A stretch of 64,000 nucleotides of DNA from Selaginella moellendorffii. Lineage: Eukaryota; Streptophyta; Lycopodiopsida; Selaginellales; Selaginellaceae. Location of the stretch: NCBI RefSeq assembly GCF_000143415.4, contig NW_003314279.1, positions 496,130 to 560,129 on the forward strand, read 5' to 3'. The notes beneath the pieces were generated by a model. It searched no databases, had not been told where the DNA came from, and worked only from the letters and a program-made list of their open reading frames with translations. A program made the translations under genes and the position numbers. Shown in pieces: positions 32,546 to 43,642 of this stretch; position 1 is the stretch's first letter, and each line of letters begins with the position of its first letter.

Positions 32546-34522
32546 ATGGGCGATCGCATTCTTCGATGCTTGAGCCGGACTTCCATTGCTATGGCGGATG
32601 CTGGCCGGAGATCGAGAGGACCAGCAGCCCAGCTTCCGAGAAGAGCCCTAGACGAGGATCCAGTTGATGGGCTTGATAGATTCGGGAAATCCAGTCGAGC
32701 TCGTCTCATGGGGATCGCGGAGGAGATGGAAAGATTGCCGCTCGAGGAAGCCATCCACGGGCTGGAGATGCTGGGTTTCAGTCCAGGAGTGGAGCTCTAC
32801 GCGGCATTGCTGCGACGATGCGGCAGCCAAGGATCCCTGGCGGAGGGAATTCGCGTCCACGAGCACATTGCAAGGAGCAAGCTTGTGCGAGTGAGGTTCT
32901 TGGAGAACACGCTCATGGAGATGTATGGGAGGTGTGGTGGCGTGCAAGAGGCTACCGCGGTCTTCGAGAGAATGGAAGATTGGAACGTCTACTCGTGGAC
33001 GATCATCATCGCAGCAAATACCCAGAACGGCCATCCACTCGAGGCACTGCAACTCTTCTACCGGATGAACCAGGAAGGGACTGCTCCAAACAACCACACT
33101 CTAAGCATCGCCATCGCAGCGTGCTCGGCACTGGTGGATCTCTCGCGAGGGAGGAAGATCCATGCGAGCTTGGAAGGCTGTGGCTTCCAGGCCGACGATC
33201 ACGTCAAGAACACGCTCATGGACTTCTACACCAAGTGCGACAGCCTTGACGACGTGAAGAAGGTGTTTCGATCGATGGGAGGCGACGCCAAGGTGGTCAG
33301 CTGGACGTGCCTCATCGTTGGCTGCGTCCAGCTCGGGAGCTACAGGGAGGCCTTCCACTTCTTCAAGCTCATGGAGCTCCAGGGGATCCACGCTGACACC
33401 GTCACTTACGCCTCGCTGCTCGACGCCTGCTCCAACTTGGCGTCGCTCTCGCAGGGCCGGAAGCTCCACGCTCGCATCGCCGAGCTCGGGCTGCTCGAGG
33501 CCGACGTGGTGCTCCAGACTTCCATCCTCACCATGTACTCGAAGTGCGGAAGGCTGGGAGAAGCTCGCGGGATCTTCGACAGGATTGGCGAGAAGAACAT
33601 CGTGGCGTGGTCGGCGATCATCATCGCCTACGCGCAAAACGGCGACTGCTCCACCGCGTTGAAGCTCTTCTGGAAGATGGAGCAGGCGGGGCAGAAGGCG
33701 AGCGAGACGACGTTCGTGAGCGTCTTGTACGCTTGCAGCCATGCCGGCCTCGTCGACGATGCGTACTACTACTTCACCACCATGATGAGCGAGAGGAAGC
33801 TGGAGCCTTTGCCGGGACACTATGGTTGCATCGTGGATCTGCTGGGCCGAGCCGGGCGACTGGCCGATGCCGAGGAGCTCATACAGCGGATGAAGGCTCC
33901 ACATTCGGGGGTGCTCTGGACGACGCTTTTAGGAGCTTGCAAGACGCATGGAGATATGATGCTGGCGGAGCGAGCAGCGGAGAGGATCCGCGAGCTGGAT
34001 CCAGGCTCTGCGACACCGTACGTACTGCTTTCGAATGTCTACTCGGAAGCTGGACGATGGGACCTGGCAGCCAGCGTGAGGAAGCGCATGGACAACATGA
34101 AAGTGAAGAAACCAGCGGGGAAGAGCTGGGTGGAAGTGAGAGGCAAGCTGCACGAGTTTGTAGCGGGGGACCAGTCCCATCCGAAGATCGGGGAGATTGT
34201 TTTGGAGCTCAAGAGGCTGCTCGCGCTGATCAAGGAAGCCGGATACGCTGCGGACAAAAGTGCCACACTCCACAATGCGGAAGAGGAGGAGAAGGAAGGA
34301 CTCCTTTACTATCACAGTGAGAAGCTCGCGATCGTCATGGGGCTGCTTCACAGCCCCCGCGGAGAGCCCGTCCAAGTCGTGAAGAACTTGAGAGTTTGCT
34401 CCGACTGCCATGCTGCCGCCAAGTTCATCAGCAAGGTGGTGGACAGGCAGATTGTCCTGAGGGACACGAAGCAGTTCCACCACTTTGAGCACGGGCGCTG
34501 CTCGTGTGGAGACTACTGGTGA
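32546..34522 (+). CDS. DYW-type PPR protein (C-to-U RNA editing factor)
   Basis: Intronless, 658 aa from the first ATG (MGDRILRCL). The N-terminal ~60 residues are Arg-rich and could target an organelle. PPR motifs run from ~residue 80 to ~440 (YAALLRRCGSQGSL, VYSWTIIIAANTQNGH, IVAWSAIIIAYAQNGD). E1/E2 motifs (YVLLSNVYSEAGRWD) come next, then a PG box (KKPAGKSWVEV). The full DYW deaminase domain has HSEKLAI (the HxE zinc/catalytic site), CSDCHAAAK and the end CSCGDYW. This predicts a site-specific cytidine deaminase acting on organellar transcripts. It is convergent with the next DYW gene with 16 bp between stops. Confidence 0.95.
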   Translation: MGDRILRCLSRTSIAMADAGRRSRGPAAQLPRRALDEDPVDGLDRFGKSSRARLMGIAEEMERLPLEEAIHGLEMLGFSPGVELYAALLRRCGSQGSLAEGIRVHEHIARSKLVRVRFLENTLMEMYGRCGGVQEATAVFERMEDWNVYSWTIIIAANTQNGHPLEALQLFYRMNQEGTAPNNHTLSIAIAACSALVDLSRGRKIHASLEGCGFQADDHVKNTLMDFYTKCDSLDDVKKVFRSMGGDAKVVSWTCLIVGCVQLGSYREAFHFFKLMELQGIHADTVTYASLLDACSNLASLSQGRKLHARIAELGLLEADVVLQTSILTMYSKCGRLGEARGIFDRIGEKNIVAWSAIIIAYAQNGDCSTALKLFWKMEQAGQKASETTFVSVLYACSHAGLVDDAYYYFTTMMSERKLEPLPGHYGCIVDLLGRAGRLADAEELIQRMKAPHSGVLWTTLLGACKTHGDMMLAERAAERIRELDPGSATPYVLLSNVYSEAGRWDLAASVRKRMDNMKVKKPAGKSWVEVRGKLHEFVAGDQSHPKIGEIVLELKRLLALIKEAGYAADKSATLHNAEEEEKEGLLYYHSEKLAIVMGLLHSPRGEPVQVVKNLRVCSDCHAAAKFISKVVDRQIVLRDTKQFHHFEHGRCSCGDYW

Positions 34523-34538
34523 TCGCAAACGAGCTCTT

Positions 34539-36458
34539 CTACCAATAGTCTCGGCAAGAACAATTTCCATCTTCCATGTGATGGAACAAGTTGATGTCGC
34601 GGATGACGATCTTCCTCTCGGTCACCTTGGATATCACCTTCGCGGCGGTGTGGCAGTCGGGACACACGCGGATATTCTTGACGATGCTGATGGTCGTCTT
34701 TGGAGGAGTTTTGATCAGCCCCAGCCCGATGGCCAGCTTCTCGCTATGGAAGTAGAGGATGTCCTCCTTCTCCTCCTCCTCGGCGTCATGCAGTACTTGC
34801 TTGGTATCGGGTACGTAGCCGTGTTCTTTCATGACTTTGCTCACTCTCTGAATCTCCTGGCAGATTTGGACGAGGTCCGGGTGCCAGGAATCGCCCACGA
34901 TGAACTCACTCGTCTTGCCGTTGATCTCGATCCAGCTCCTGCCGCCGGGCTTCTTTATTCCTCGGTCACGCATCAACTTCTGGACTTTGGCGGCCATGTC
35001 CCACTTCCCAGCGTCCGAGTAGATGTTGGAGAGGAGGCTGTAAGGCCCGGCGCGGTGCGGAGCCAGCCGGAAGACGTGCTCCGCGGCTCGAGCTCCAATC
35101 TCCACGTTGCGGTGGATCCGGCAGGCCTGCAGCAGCGACATCCACGACACCGAGTCGGGAGGGATCGGCATCCGGTTGAGGAACTTCTCGGCGTCGGCCA
35201 GCCAGCCAGCACGCGCGAGAAGATCGACCGCGCAGCCAAAGTGCTCGGCAACCAGCGGGATCCCCCGGTCGGGCTCGAGCGTGGTGAAGTAGTGCCAGGC
35301 CTGGTCGACGAAGCCGCCGTGGCTGCAAGCGTAGAGGACGTGCGTGAAGGTGACGCTGTCGGGCTTGTAGCCATCCTGCTCCATGCTCCAGAAGAGCTTC
35401 AAGGCGTCGCCGAAGTGGCCGTTTCGAGCGTAGGCCGCCACCATGCTGGAGAAGGTGATGTTGTTCGGCTCCAGCGTCTGGTCGAAGAGCTCGCGGGCCT
35501 CGTCAACTCGACCACACTTCGCATACATGTTGAGCAGCGCGGTATGCAGCACGACGTCGATGCAAACGCCCGAGGTGATGATCCGGTCGTGGAGGTGGCG
35601 GCCTTGGGCGATGGCGGACAGGTTCCCGCAAGCGTCCACCAGCGTCGCGAAGGTGAGGGCGCTGGTGATCCGGAAGCCGTCCTGGTCCATGACGCGCAGG
35701 AGCTCCAGCGCCGACGCCTCGCGGCCGCACTGGATCCTCCCGGCCAGCATCGTCGTCCACGACACCTCGTCGCGCGACGGCATCGCCCAGAAGGCGCGCT
35801 CGAAGTCGTCCATGCCGCCGCAGCGGCGGTACATGTTGAGCAGCGAGTTGGCCACCACGGGGTCGTGGAGCATGGCGGTGCTCGCGAGCGGCGCGGTGAT
35901 GGAGCGCCCGAGCTCCAAGTTGGCGGTGTCGGCCACCGCGCAGAAGATGGCGCTCACGACGTGGGCGTCGGGGTGGCAGCCGCGGAGCTGCATCGCGCGG
36001 TAGTGGCCGAGAGCCGCGCGGGGCCGCGCGTTGCGGAGGCAGGCCGAGATGAGCATCATCCAGGAGAAGACGTTGGGGTCGGGCTGGCGGGCGAAGACGG
36101 CGTGCGCGCTCTCCACGTCCCCGCACTGGCCATACGCCTGGACGAGCTTGTTGGAGAGGTAGCGGCTGCGCAGGGCGCCGGTGGCGAGCATGAGCGCGTG
36201 GAGCTGGTGGGCTTGTGGGAGAGCTCGCTCGGCGGCGCAGCGGTGGAGGAGGAGCTCCACCGCCTCGCGGACGAGGCCCGGGGGGTGTGGCTGCCGCTGG
36301 AGCGCCGCCAGGACGTCCTTGACTGGGAGGCGCTCCACGTCGTGCCTGGTGAGCAGCATCTGGGTCGACGATTCTGGGCTCTCTTGAGCTGCCAGCGCCG
36401 ATGCTCGGCGAATCCATGACCGCCCACGACGAGAACTCGTGCTCCTCCTCCACCACAT
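34539..36458 (-). CDS. DYW-type PPR protein (C-to-U RNA editing factor)
   Basis: Intronless, 639 aa from ATG at 36456-36458. The N-terminus MWWRRSTSSRRGRSWIRRA is strongly basic, as expected of an organellar transit peptide. PPR motifs follow from ~residue 70 (AVELLLHRCAAERAL, VFSWMMLISACLRNAR, NITFSSMVAAYARNGH). It has E motifs (YSLLSNIYSDAGKWD), a PG box (KKPGGRSWIEING), and the DYW domain with HSEKLAIGLGL, CPDCHTAAK and the terminal CSCRDYW. All deaminase zinc ligands are present. It differs clearly from the neighbouring DYW protein, so the pair is not a recent duplicate. A long antisense open frame across it is a GC-rich codon shadow. Confidence 0.95.
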   Translation of the reverse strand: MWWRRSTSSRRGRSWIRRASALAAQESPESSTQMLLTRHDVERLPVKDVLAALQRQPHPPGLVREAVELLLHRCAAERALPQAHQLHALMLATGALRSRYLSNKLVQAYGQCGDVESAHAVFARQPDPNVFSWMMLISACLRNARPRAALGHYRAMQLRGCHPDAHVVSAIFCAVADTANLELGRSITAPLASTAMLHDPVVANSLLNMYRRCGGMDDFERAFWAMPSRDEVSWTTMLAGRIQCGREASALELLRVMDQDGFRITSALTFATLVDACGNLSAIAQGRHLHDRIITSGVCIDVVLHTALLNMYAKCGRVDEARELFDQTLEPNNITFSSMVAAYARNGHFGDALKLFWSMEQDGYKPDSVTFTHVLYACSHGGFVDQAWHYFTTLEPDRGIPLVAEHFGCAVDLLARAGWLADAEKFLNRMPIPPDSVSWMSLLQACRIHRNVEIGARAAEHVFRLAPHRAGPYSLLSNIYSDAGKWDMAAKVQKLMRDRGIKKPGGRSWIEINGKTSEFIVGDSWHPDLVQICQEIQRVSKVMKEHGYVPDTKQVLHDAEEEEKEDILYFHSEKLAIGLGLIKTPPKTTISIVKNIRVCPDCHTAAKVISKVTERKIVIRDINLFHHMEDGNCSCRDYW

Positions 36459-36683
36459 TTACGCAATGCCATTCATTCCCCAGGTACCTAAATGATCACC
36501 CTCCAAGATCTTTGGACTGAAACTCTTTCTCGCAGCTAGAGATACGTCCTCTTTCTCGACAAAAGAGAGATCTTTCATTTCAAGGGTGGAAGTATAGTAG
36601 CGCGTTAGAACGAGAAGGTCGTGGATCTCTCAGGTGGTGGGATCCAACCCACGCCATGGTAGCAAGCACTCACCCATCCTCAC

Positions 36684-37369
36684 TTCACGTTTTCCACCAT
36701 CCAGACCTCGATCGCACGAACATAATCCATGACACCCTTCTCGCTGCCAAGGCCATCTTTGCTCGATGCAATCTCTTGCTTTGTTTGTAGGTAGCGTTTC
36801 TCCAGCTCCTTGGCCATCCCCACCACCTTGGCCATGGAAGGTTGTGGTTGTCAGCCAGGATGGAGACCATGTTGAGGTACTTCTCGCTCGTCCACTCCTT
36901 GAATGAGACCAAGTCGGTGTGGATCGCAATGTGGTGCGTTCCAATCTCGATCTTCCGGACGACTGCCAGCACGGATTTACTCAGCCCGAGTACATCCAGG
37001 AAATCGATCGCTGTGAAGCAGGGAGGCACCCCGCACGTAATCTCTCGCATCCAGAGGTACGTCTCCGGGTTTGGGACGATCTTCCGGCGGAGCCAGCTCG
37101 ATTCCACCTCGCTCATCTCCAGGCACTTGATCACGGAGTCCAAGAAGCGAGCTCTCTGGCGCTCCGTCCATCAAGGTCTCGCGGATGAGCCGGGCTTTGT
37201 GAGAGCCGGGCTGCAGAAACTCCATCCACCACTCGTCAACTTGATTGGTCGCCGTCCTGTGGGCTGGATTGAGTTCGAGCGTCTCTGCGGGGCTGAGAAG
37301 CGAATTCGCAGGGGGGATGTGGAAGGTGTCTTGGTGCTTGAAAGTGGAGAGGATGGACAAGGGTGTCAT
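36684..37369 (-). pseudogene. Unidentified gene broken by two one-base frameshifts
   Basis: Coding-like sequence runs from ATG at 37369 (MTPLSILSTF) to TGA at 36684, but in three reading frames. One switch lies near 37150-37175 (between RETLMDG and FLDSVIKCLEM). The other is near 36835-36850 (between ILADNHN and MAKVVGMAKELEKRYL). Both look like single-base indels, with no GT-AG intron that could bridge them. The encoded protein would be ~228 aa with a helical, charged C-terminus. I recognise no family. Either a decaying gene or two assembly errors would explain it. A tRNA-like snippet lies just beyond its 3' end at ~36.60-36.66 kb. Confidence 0.5.
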
Positions 37370-38121
37370 GGCGAAATCTTAGAAGATCTAAGTCAGATTG
37401 GTTTGCTTGGGGGTTAAGCACATGCTAATCAATAAGTACTTGCAAAGGAATCTGCGTAGCTTGAATCTGTCACAAACTTGTCACCGTATAGCCTAGTATG
37501 AAAGACTTGCAAATCACAAACAAAATACTTGCATTATGTTTTTTCTTTTTTGGAAAAATGCTAGTGCCATTCACTTATGTTGGAGACTAAGTAGTCTTAT
37601 TCCTCCAGCTAATAATAATAATAAAACATAGTTTTATTGTGTCGTACTGGAAGCATGAGACCACAAGCGAGGATTTGTAATTACCTTCCTACTCCTCACA
37701 ACTGGACCCAAAAGACACTGAAAACATGTCAAAACACCAGCTAAGGTGATGAGCTATTCCTTTTGTCCTCTTTTTTGGTAATATCATCTTTTGAAATACT
37801 CAGCTTAGCTTTGACCAACTGTAAACCTTCAAAGATAACAGATAACTTTGATATCGAGTATCTCCGACAAGCCATGCTTTGCCAAAATGAAAAATAAAAC
37901 CTGTCGCGATATTGTGAAGCACTTTGGTGTTTTAGAAACAATGAGACTGTTGCCCTCCAGAACTATCGAACGACGCTCTGCAACCATATGCCAAGATAGA
38001 TAAGTTATAAACATGACGAAATCAAGGACGAACCCTTCCGCCACAACCGCTTCCAGGAGGAATATAAACACAAGAAGTGTATATAAACACAAGTTTACCC
38101 AGCCATTTGTGCAGAAGCGCA
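37370..38121. other. Intergenic, subtilase upstream region
   Basis: Moderately AT-rich, with no gene recognised. Minus-strand open frames at 37741-38122 have no family resemblance. The last 60 bases hold the duplicated TATA element described separately. Confidence 0.5.
38063..38090 (+). promoter_or_regulatory. Duplicated TATA element
   Basis: ATATAAACACAAG occurs at about 38062 and its core again at 38082, 20 bp apart. The copies lie 59 and 39 bases before the subtilase ATG. If either is the TATA box the 5' leader would be very short. Confidence 0.4.
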
Positions 38122-40973
38122 ATGGGTCTCACGAAGAGCAGCCTCTGGTACACAATCGTAGCTTCCATTTTTGTTCTTACAGCGGCCGCTCCACACAAGA
38201 AAGTGAGTATAGAACTGAATGTTGGTTGTCGCCAAAGGTCATTTTCCACTCATCATCCCTGCACAGGCATACATCGTTTACATGGGTGAGAAATCGCACA
38301 AAGACCATAATGTCGTGCACGCACAAGTTCATTCCTTCCTGGCGGATACACTCGGAAGGTAAACAATTAGATGCTTTCTAAACATGCATACCCATACCTT
38401 TGGTTGAATTGTTGATACAGCCTTGAGGAAGCGCGGAGGAATATGATACACACCTACAAGCGCAGCTTCACTGGGTTTTCGGCCATGCTCACCGACGACC
38501 AAGCTGCACAGATAAAAAGTACGAGTTAATAAGGACAATATGTATATGCTTACCTTTGGTCGCAGGGAGAGAAGAGGTTGTTTCGATTTTCCCAAGCAAG
38601 AGTCACAAGCTCCACACAACCCATTCCTGGGACTTTTTGAATACCATCGACTCTTTCCCGGCTCAGAACAGCGATCCCAGTGGTTGTGAGGCTTCTGGCC
38701 AAGACATTATTGTTGGCGTCTTTGACTCTGGTACATAACGAGTTTATGAAGATGCACATACCAAACCATCAAGTTTTGCAGGTATCTGGCCGGAGTCCAA
38801 GAGCTTCAACGACGTAAGCATGCCACCGATACCAAGAAAATGGAAGGGAGCTTGCCAGGATGGAGAACAGTTCACTGCACGTAATTGCAACAAGTAAGAA
38901 GTCAAACTCCGAAACTATTGTTTTCAGACGATCTCACATGGATGCCAAAATGCCAGCAAGTTGATTGGAGCACGCTTTTACACAAACGGATACGATGCCA
39001 GCGACCCTGAGCTGCAAAAAACCTTCATCAAATCTGCACGGGATACGGACGGACACGGGACACATACCGCGTCAACTGCAGCGGGAAGGATTGTCAACGG
39101 CATAAGCTTCCCGGGAGGCCTTGGAGCTGGAGCTGCTAGGGGAGGAAGTCCAAACTCGAGAGTTGCCGCGTACAAAGTTTGCTGGGACGACTGCAAGGAC
39201 CCTGACATTCTAGCGGGCTTTGATGATGCCATAGCCGACGGCGTCGACATTATATCTGCGTCCATCGGCCCGGATCCTCCTCAGGCCAACTATTTCGAGG
39301 ATGCTATATCCATCGGAGCGTTCCATGCCCTGCAGAAAAACATCCTCGTGTCATGCTCTGCCGGAAACAGTGGAGACCCTTTCACGGCTACCAACCTTTC
39401 GCCATGGATACTGACGGTTGCAGCGAGCTCCATAGACAGGAGGTTTGAAGCCGATGTGGTCCTTGGAAACGGAAAAATACTTCAGGTAAGCTGTTGACAG
39501 TATCTGCAACGAGTTGAGCTTGACTTTGGAAACAGGGACTAGCTGTTAATCCATACGATTCTCAGTTCTTCCCGGTGGTTCTGGGAAAGGATCTTGCTGC
39601 CGCAGGAGTGACGCCTGCAAATGCAAGGTAATACAAGTCATCGAGGAAACTCAATGGTACCTAGTTGCTTTGTTGCGCAGTTTTTGCCATGCGGACTCCC
39701 TGGACGACGTGAAAACCAAGGGGAAAATAGTCGTTTGCCAGCATGAAATCCCGATCGAGTCGAGGGGAGCCAAGGCCGCCGAAGTGAGTCGAGCTGGTGG
39801 TGCTGGAATGATCGACATCAATCCTGAAGTTAAAGACCTGGCACAACCTTTCGTGGTCCCTGCATCACTGACCGACGAGGCCCAAGCGTCCATTCTCCGT
39901 GCATATCTAAATTCCACCAGGTGAGCAGCCAAAAGTATCTATCTACAGCCCCGTCTCTAACACCCCCTGGGAAAACCAACCAGCTCTCCCATGGCCAAGT
40001 TCCTCAAGACAAACGTCGTCCTCCACGACAAGCCGTCCCCAAAAGTGGCATTCTTCTCTTCGCGAGGTCCCAACACTGTTACTCCGGACATCATCAAGGT
40101 GAGTGGCAAAAGTTTCCTTGAGAGCTCGAGCACTCACATCCTGCTCTCCAGCCTGATATAACAGCACCAGGCCTCACAATCCTCGCAGCGTGGCCCCCTA
40201 TAGCAACCGCAGGAGCCGGCAACCGAAGTGTCGACTACAACTTCCTCTCGGGAACGTCCATGGCATGCCCGCATATCACTGGGGTGGCAGCTTTGCTCAA
40301 GGCCAGATTCCCATACTGGACAGCAGCTATGATCAAGTCGGCGATGATGACCACTGGTAAAGAACTTGTTCTTCCTTCTCACGGCTGTCCAAGTTCCTGA
40401 CCCAAATTCTTCGTTGGTTTCCTTCCAGCCACCCTCTCGGATAACACGAACAGCTTGATCAAGAACACTTTCACCAACACCCCTGCCACTCCTTTCGATT
40501 TTGGATCCGGGCATGTCAACCCAGTCGCGGCCCAGGATCCCGGACTCGTGTATGACATAAGCTTGGAGGAGTATACCAGCTTTGCCTGTGGCCTCGGCCC
40601 ATCCCCAGGAGCACTGAAGAACCTCACGATCACTGCCTGTCCACCCAATCCCATCGCTTCCTACAATCTAAACTATCCTTCCATCGGAGTAGCCGACCTG
40701 CGAGGCAGCCTCTCGGTCACCAGATCGCTAACCAACGTCGGGCCAGCGCAATCCCACTACAGGGCCAAGGTCTACTCACCTCCTGGCGTGATCGTGTCGG
40801 TGTACCCCTCGGAGCTCCAATTCACGCGGCCGCTCCAGAAGATCTCCTTCACCGTGAGCTTGAGCGTCCAGCAGCGATCCCAGGATTTCGTGTTTGGCGC
40901 CCTCGTCTGGAGCGACGGCAAGCATTTTGTGAGAAGCCCGATCGCCGTGAATGCTACAGCGATTGCGAGCTAG
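38122..40973 (+). CDS. Subtilisin-like serine protease (plant subtilase, S8A)
   Basis: Multi-exon gene starting MGLTKSSLW with a signal peptide (residues ~1-24). An I9 propeptide ([11 protein letters not shown]) comes next, followed by the catalytic Asp in IIVGVFDSG, His in [11 protein letters not shown], oxyanion Asn in SAGNSGD, PA-domain segments (TKGKIVVC), Ser in [11 protein letters not shown] and the fibronectin III-like tail ending [12 protein letters not shown]. All catalytic residues are intact, so an active secreted protease is expected. Exon boundaries mirror those of the subtilase at 4847-7616 (breaks after the signal/propeptide start, before the GVWPES/GIWPES segment, after the Ser loop), which indicates paralogy. 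The two differ in many residues, so the duplication is not recent. Confidence 0.95.
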
Positions 40974-41680
40974 CTAGCTTGCTAGTAGAGAGAGGAGAGC
41001 GATGTAACAAAAAGGGGATAATCCGACACGAAAGAACGGAAAACCATCGCTGTCGCACAGGCAGCCGTGGAGATTCGACCTAATCGGAGAGAGAAAGAAG
41101 AAAATGCGCTGCCGGATCCGACAGCCATGAAGAAAGAGGGCGACGAGAGTGAAGAACCCTAAAATATGCTTTCTATACGGATTCCAAGGCCCTGCGCGCG
41201 TGGCCGTCGGATCCTCCAATCCCCACCGCCCAATGACATGACCATTCCAAAACGGAAGGCCCCTCCTCTCTTTTTTATGCCCTCGGTTTTTCTAATGAAA
41301 AGCGAAAGGCGGTAGCTCGCTGGGAGAGCGCAGGGGGAGGACTTGTTCGCTCGATGACGATCTCGCCACCGGAGGCGCCGGGAGCTGCCGCTTGATCCAG
41401 CGCAGCATCGCCAGCGGCAGGAGCAGCAGCCGCGAGGTCAGATTTCACGCGTCTCCTCCTCTCCTCTCGCCGCTGATCGCCACTCCTCCTCCCTCTCGAT
41501 CTCTGGTAGCTGGGAAGAGGCGCCATCGCCCCGGCGGATGAGGCGCCCGAGCGGTGTAGGGTTTGTGGCGATTTCTTAGAGACGAGGTTTTGCTCATGGT
41601 ACTCGGTGGAGGGAGATTATGTGCCGGGGCTCGTCGCACAGGGATTCGTCGCGTCGTGAGCCTCGCGCTGCTACAATGCA
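40974..41680. other. Intergenic and probable 5' leader of the PEHE gene
   Basis: No gene recognised. GC content rises after ~41290, and a two-codon upstream frame (ATGCAATGA) ends at the true start at 41681. The telo-box-like CCCTAAAATA near 41158 may be a promoter element. Confidence 0.4.
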
Positions 41681-43572
41681 ATGAGCTGTAATCAGAAGAC
41701 CTCAACCATCCTGAAAGCGGCAACAGTGTATCTGGGTGGGCAGGGCAAGAAGAGCTTGGGCAGCCGGGCCTCGGCGATCTTCGCTGGGGAGGTCCCCGAC
41801 GACGACAGGGCCGATTCCTTTCTCGCCGAAAGGTCCTTCCTTCCGGTGGGTCGCGCCGCCGGGCTTTTCCCGTCGGAGCTAGCGGAGATAACTGACAGGA
41901 AGCCGCCGGTGGTGAAGAGGAGCGATCCTCCGGCTTTGGAGCAGCAGCAGCATGGGAAAAAGCAGCAGCCGGAGAGCAAGGACGATGTTCCGGTGGAGAT
42001 TTTAGGACTTCCAGAGGCCGAGGGGGTGAGGACCGATCGGGACGAGCAGGCTAGCGAGTGCTCGAGCTCGTTTGGATTCAGCGACGCCACTTCCGGGGAC
42101 GAGGCAAACACCAACAACGCCAGTGAAGTAGACTCCGCTGCGAGGGATGGCAATGGAGCGCTGGAGACTGACAGGTACGGAAGCCATAGACACTTCTTAT
42201 CTCTCTTTGTTTTTTTTTTTTCCTTTTCTTACCACTCTTCCTTGAACGCACTCAAACGAAACGTATGACAAACGTTTTTATATCAGGAGGAGGCCCCTGA
42301 ATATGGACTGGAAAAACTATAGACGTGGTATTGAGTGGAGATGTCGGTGGCTTGATATTCGTCTTATGGAGTTGCAGAGGCAGGCTACAAAGTATGACGA
42401 GGTTCTCTCGGGGATCCAGAAGGCCAAGCCATGGGACGGGAGGACGGAGCCCGACGGTGCAGCGAGAGCAGCGCCTGTGCGGGAAGAGCGGCCCGCGCAG
42501 CCGCTCCTCCATCGCCAAAGGCGCAGGAAGGTGGAGGAGACTGTGGATGTGGCCGACTACATGTCAAAGCATCCTTTATTTCAAAGATACGGTAAAGAAG
42601 TGAATTTTATTCGATTTTCTCTTACGTCTCATAATGTCGACCTTGCAGAGAAGAAGAAGCGAGAGTATGAGGGGGAACAACACAAGGAGCCAAACGATTG
42701 TACGCGTATGATCATGTTGTCGATCTCTTGACCGGTTATGGCTAATTCTCTGCAACCATATGTTTGTAGTGGCGGCAGAAGGCGCAATGGTGAGGCTAGA
42801 TCCGCCGCCTGCCGATGAAGCAAACGAAGACTCGGTAGAAAACATCATGCTCAAGGTGGAGACGTTGCAAGCACGGGTGGTCCGGCTGAGAAACCAGCTC
42901 CGGGGCTCGATGTCGCACAAACTGCCTGGCCAGGTAGCCAGAGCAGGCGGAGGTGGCGGCGGCGCAGCGCGAGCTCCAGCGGCCAAGGCGGCTGCCGTCA
43001 GCCGTCTGACGAAGGCTGCTCCGAGCGGCCATCCTGTATCGCCAGCCGCGGTGAAAGGCGGGCAGGCTGCCCGAAGGCGGGCCTCGGACTACGATATCAA
43101 CAACGTGGTGATGCCTGTCAGCGTGGGTGCCAAGTACGTGCAACATGTGAGACATGCCAACATCGAGACACCTCAGTGGCGGCTGGCCGAGAAGTCCGAA
43201 ATGTGTGAAGAAGATAACTCGGATGACGAGGTTGGTTGGTTTGCTCTCTTTTTCTTTTTCTGTTTTCCTAGTTTCTTTTCCTTTTACTCGGACGAGATCT
43301 CACACGGATGAATGTATTTCAGGATACCGATGATGAAACTTACAAGAGCCGTCACGCGCCTTTGGAAGCGCAGGAGAGGCTTCATCGCTACGGGCCACGG
43401 ACTAACAAAAGGCCCCCGGAAGGGGAGAAGTTGAGCGCCAGAGGTAGCGGGTAAGGTTTTCTCTTTTCTTGTTTCTCGGCTTGCTCAGTCCAGAAGCTGA
43501 TGAAGTCTCTTCCTTTGCAGCTCGCACCAGATGCCTCAGTGTAGCTTGTCAGCACAATTTAGCGAAGGGTGA
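41681..43572 (+). CDS. KANSL1/MSL1-like nuclear protein with PEHE-type motif
   Basis: Six exons at 41681-42174, 42287-42591, 42649-42699, 42770-43230, 43323-43450 and 43521-43572 join in frame to 496 aa. Residues ~165-270 include a conserved WKNYRRGIEWRCRWLDIR and MELQRQATKYDEVL segment. Residues ~285-310 are coiled coil (ENIMLKVETLQARVVRLRNQL). The stretch DYDINNVVMPVSVGAKYVQ followed by IETPQWR matches the PEHE region that KANSL1 and MSL1 use to bind the MOF-type histone acetyltransferase. By analogy it would scaffold a HAM1/HAM2-containing acetyltransferase complex in the nucleus. The family call rests on this motif and gene organisation, so it is likely, not certain. Confidence 0.65.
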
Positions 43573-43610
43573 ATGAAAATCGAGCAAGCAAGCAAGCGAT
43601 TGTACATTGC

Positions 43611-43611
<1 letters not shown>

Positions 43612-43642
<31 letters not shown>
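43612..43642. repeat. (AGC)n trinucleotide repeat
   Basis: About ten AGC units lie just after the stop of the PEHE gene, probably in its 3' untranslated region. Confidence 0.85.

Noticed and set aside
34485-36419. 644-codon plus-strand open frame antisense to the DYW gene
   Set aside because: It is a shadow of GC-rich PPR codons. It has no family features, while the opposite strand encodes a complete PPR-DYW protein.
36595-36662. tRNA-like snippet (TAGCGCGTTAGA box-A-like, GGTGGGATCCAACCCACGCC T-arm-like)
   Set aside because: The arms do not fold into a standard cloverleaf: the T loop is six bases and no proper acceptor or anticodon stem is found. It is at most a remnant of a tRNA or SINE head.
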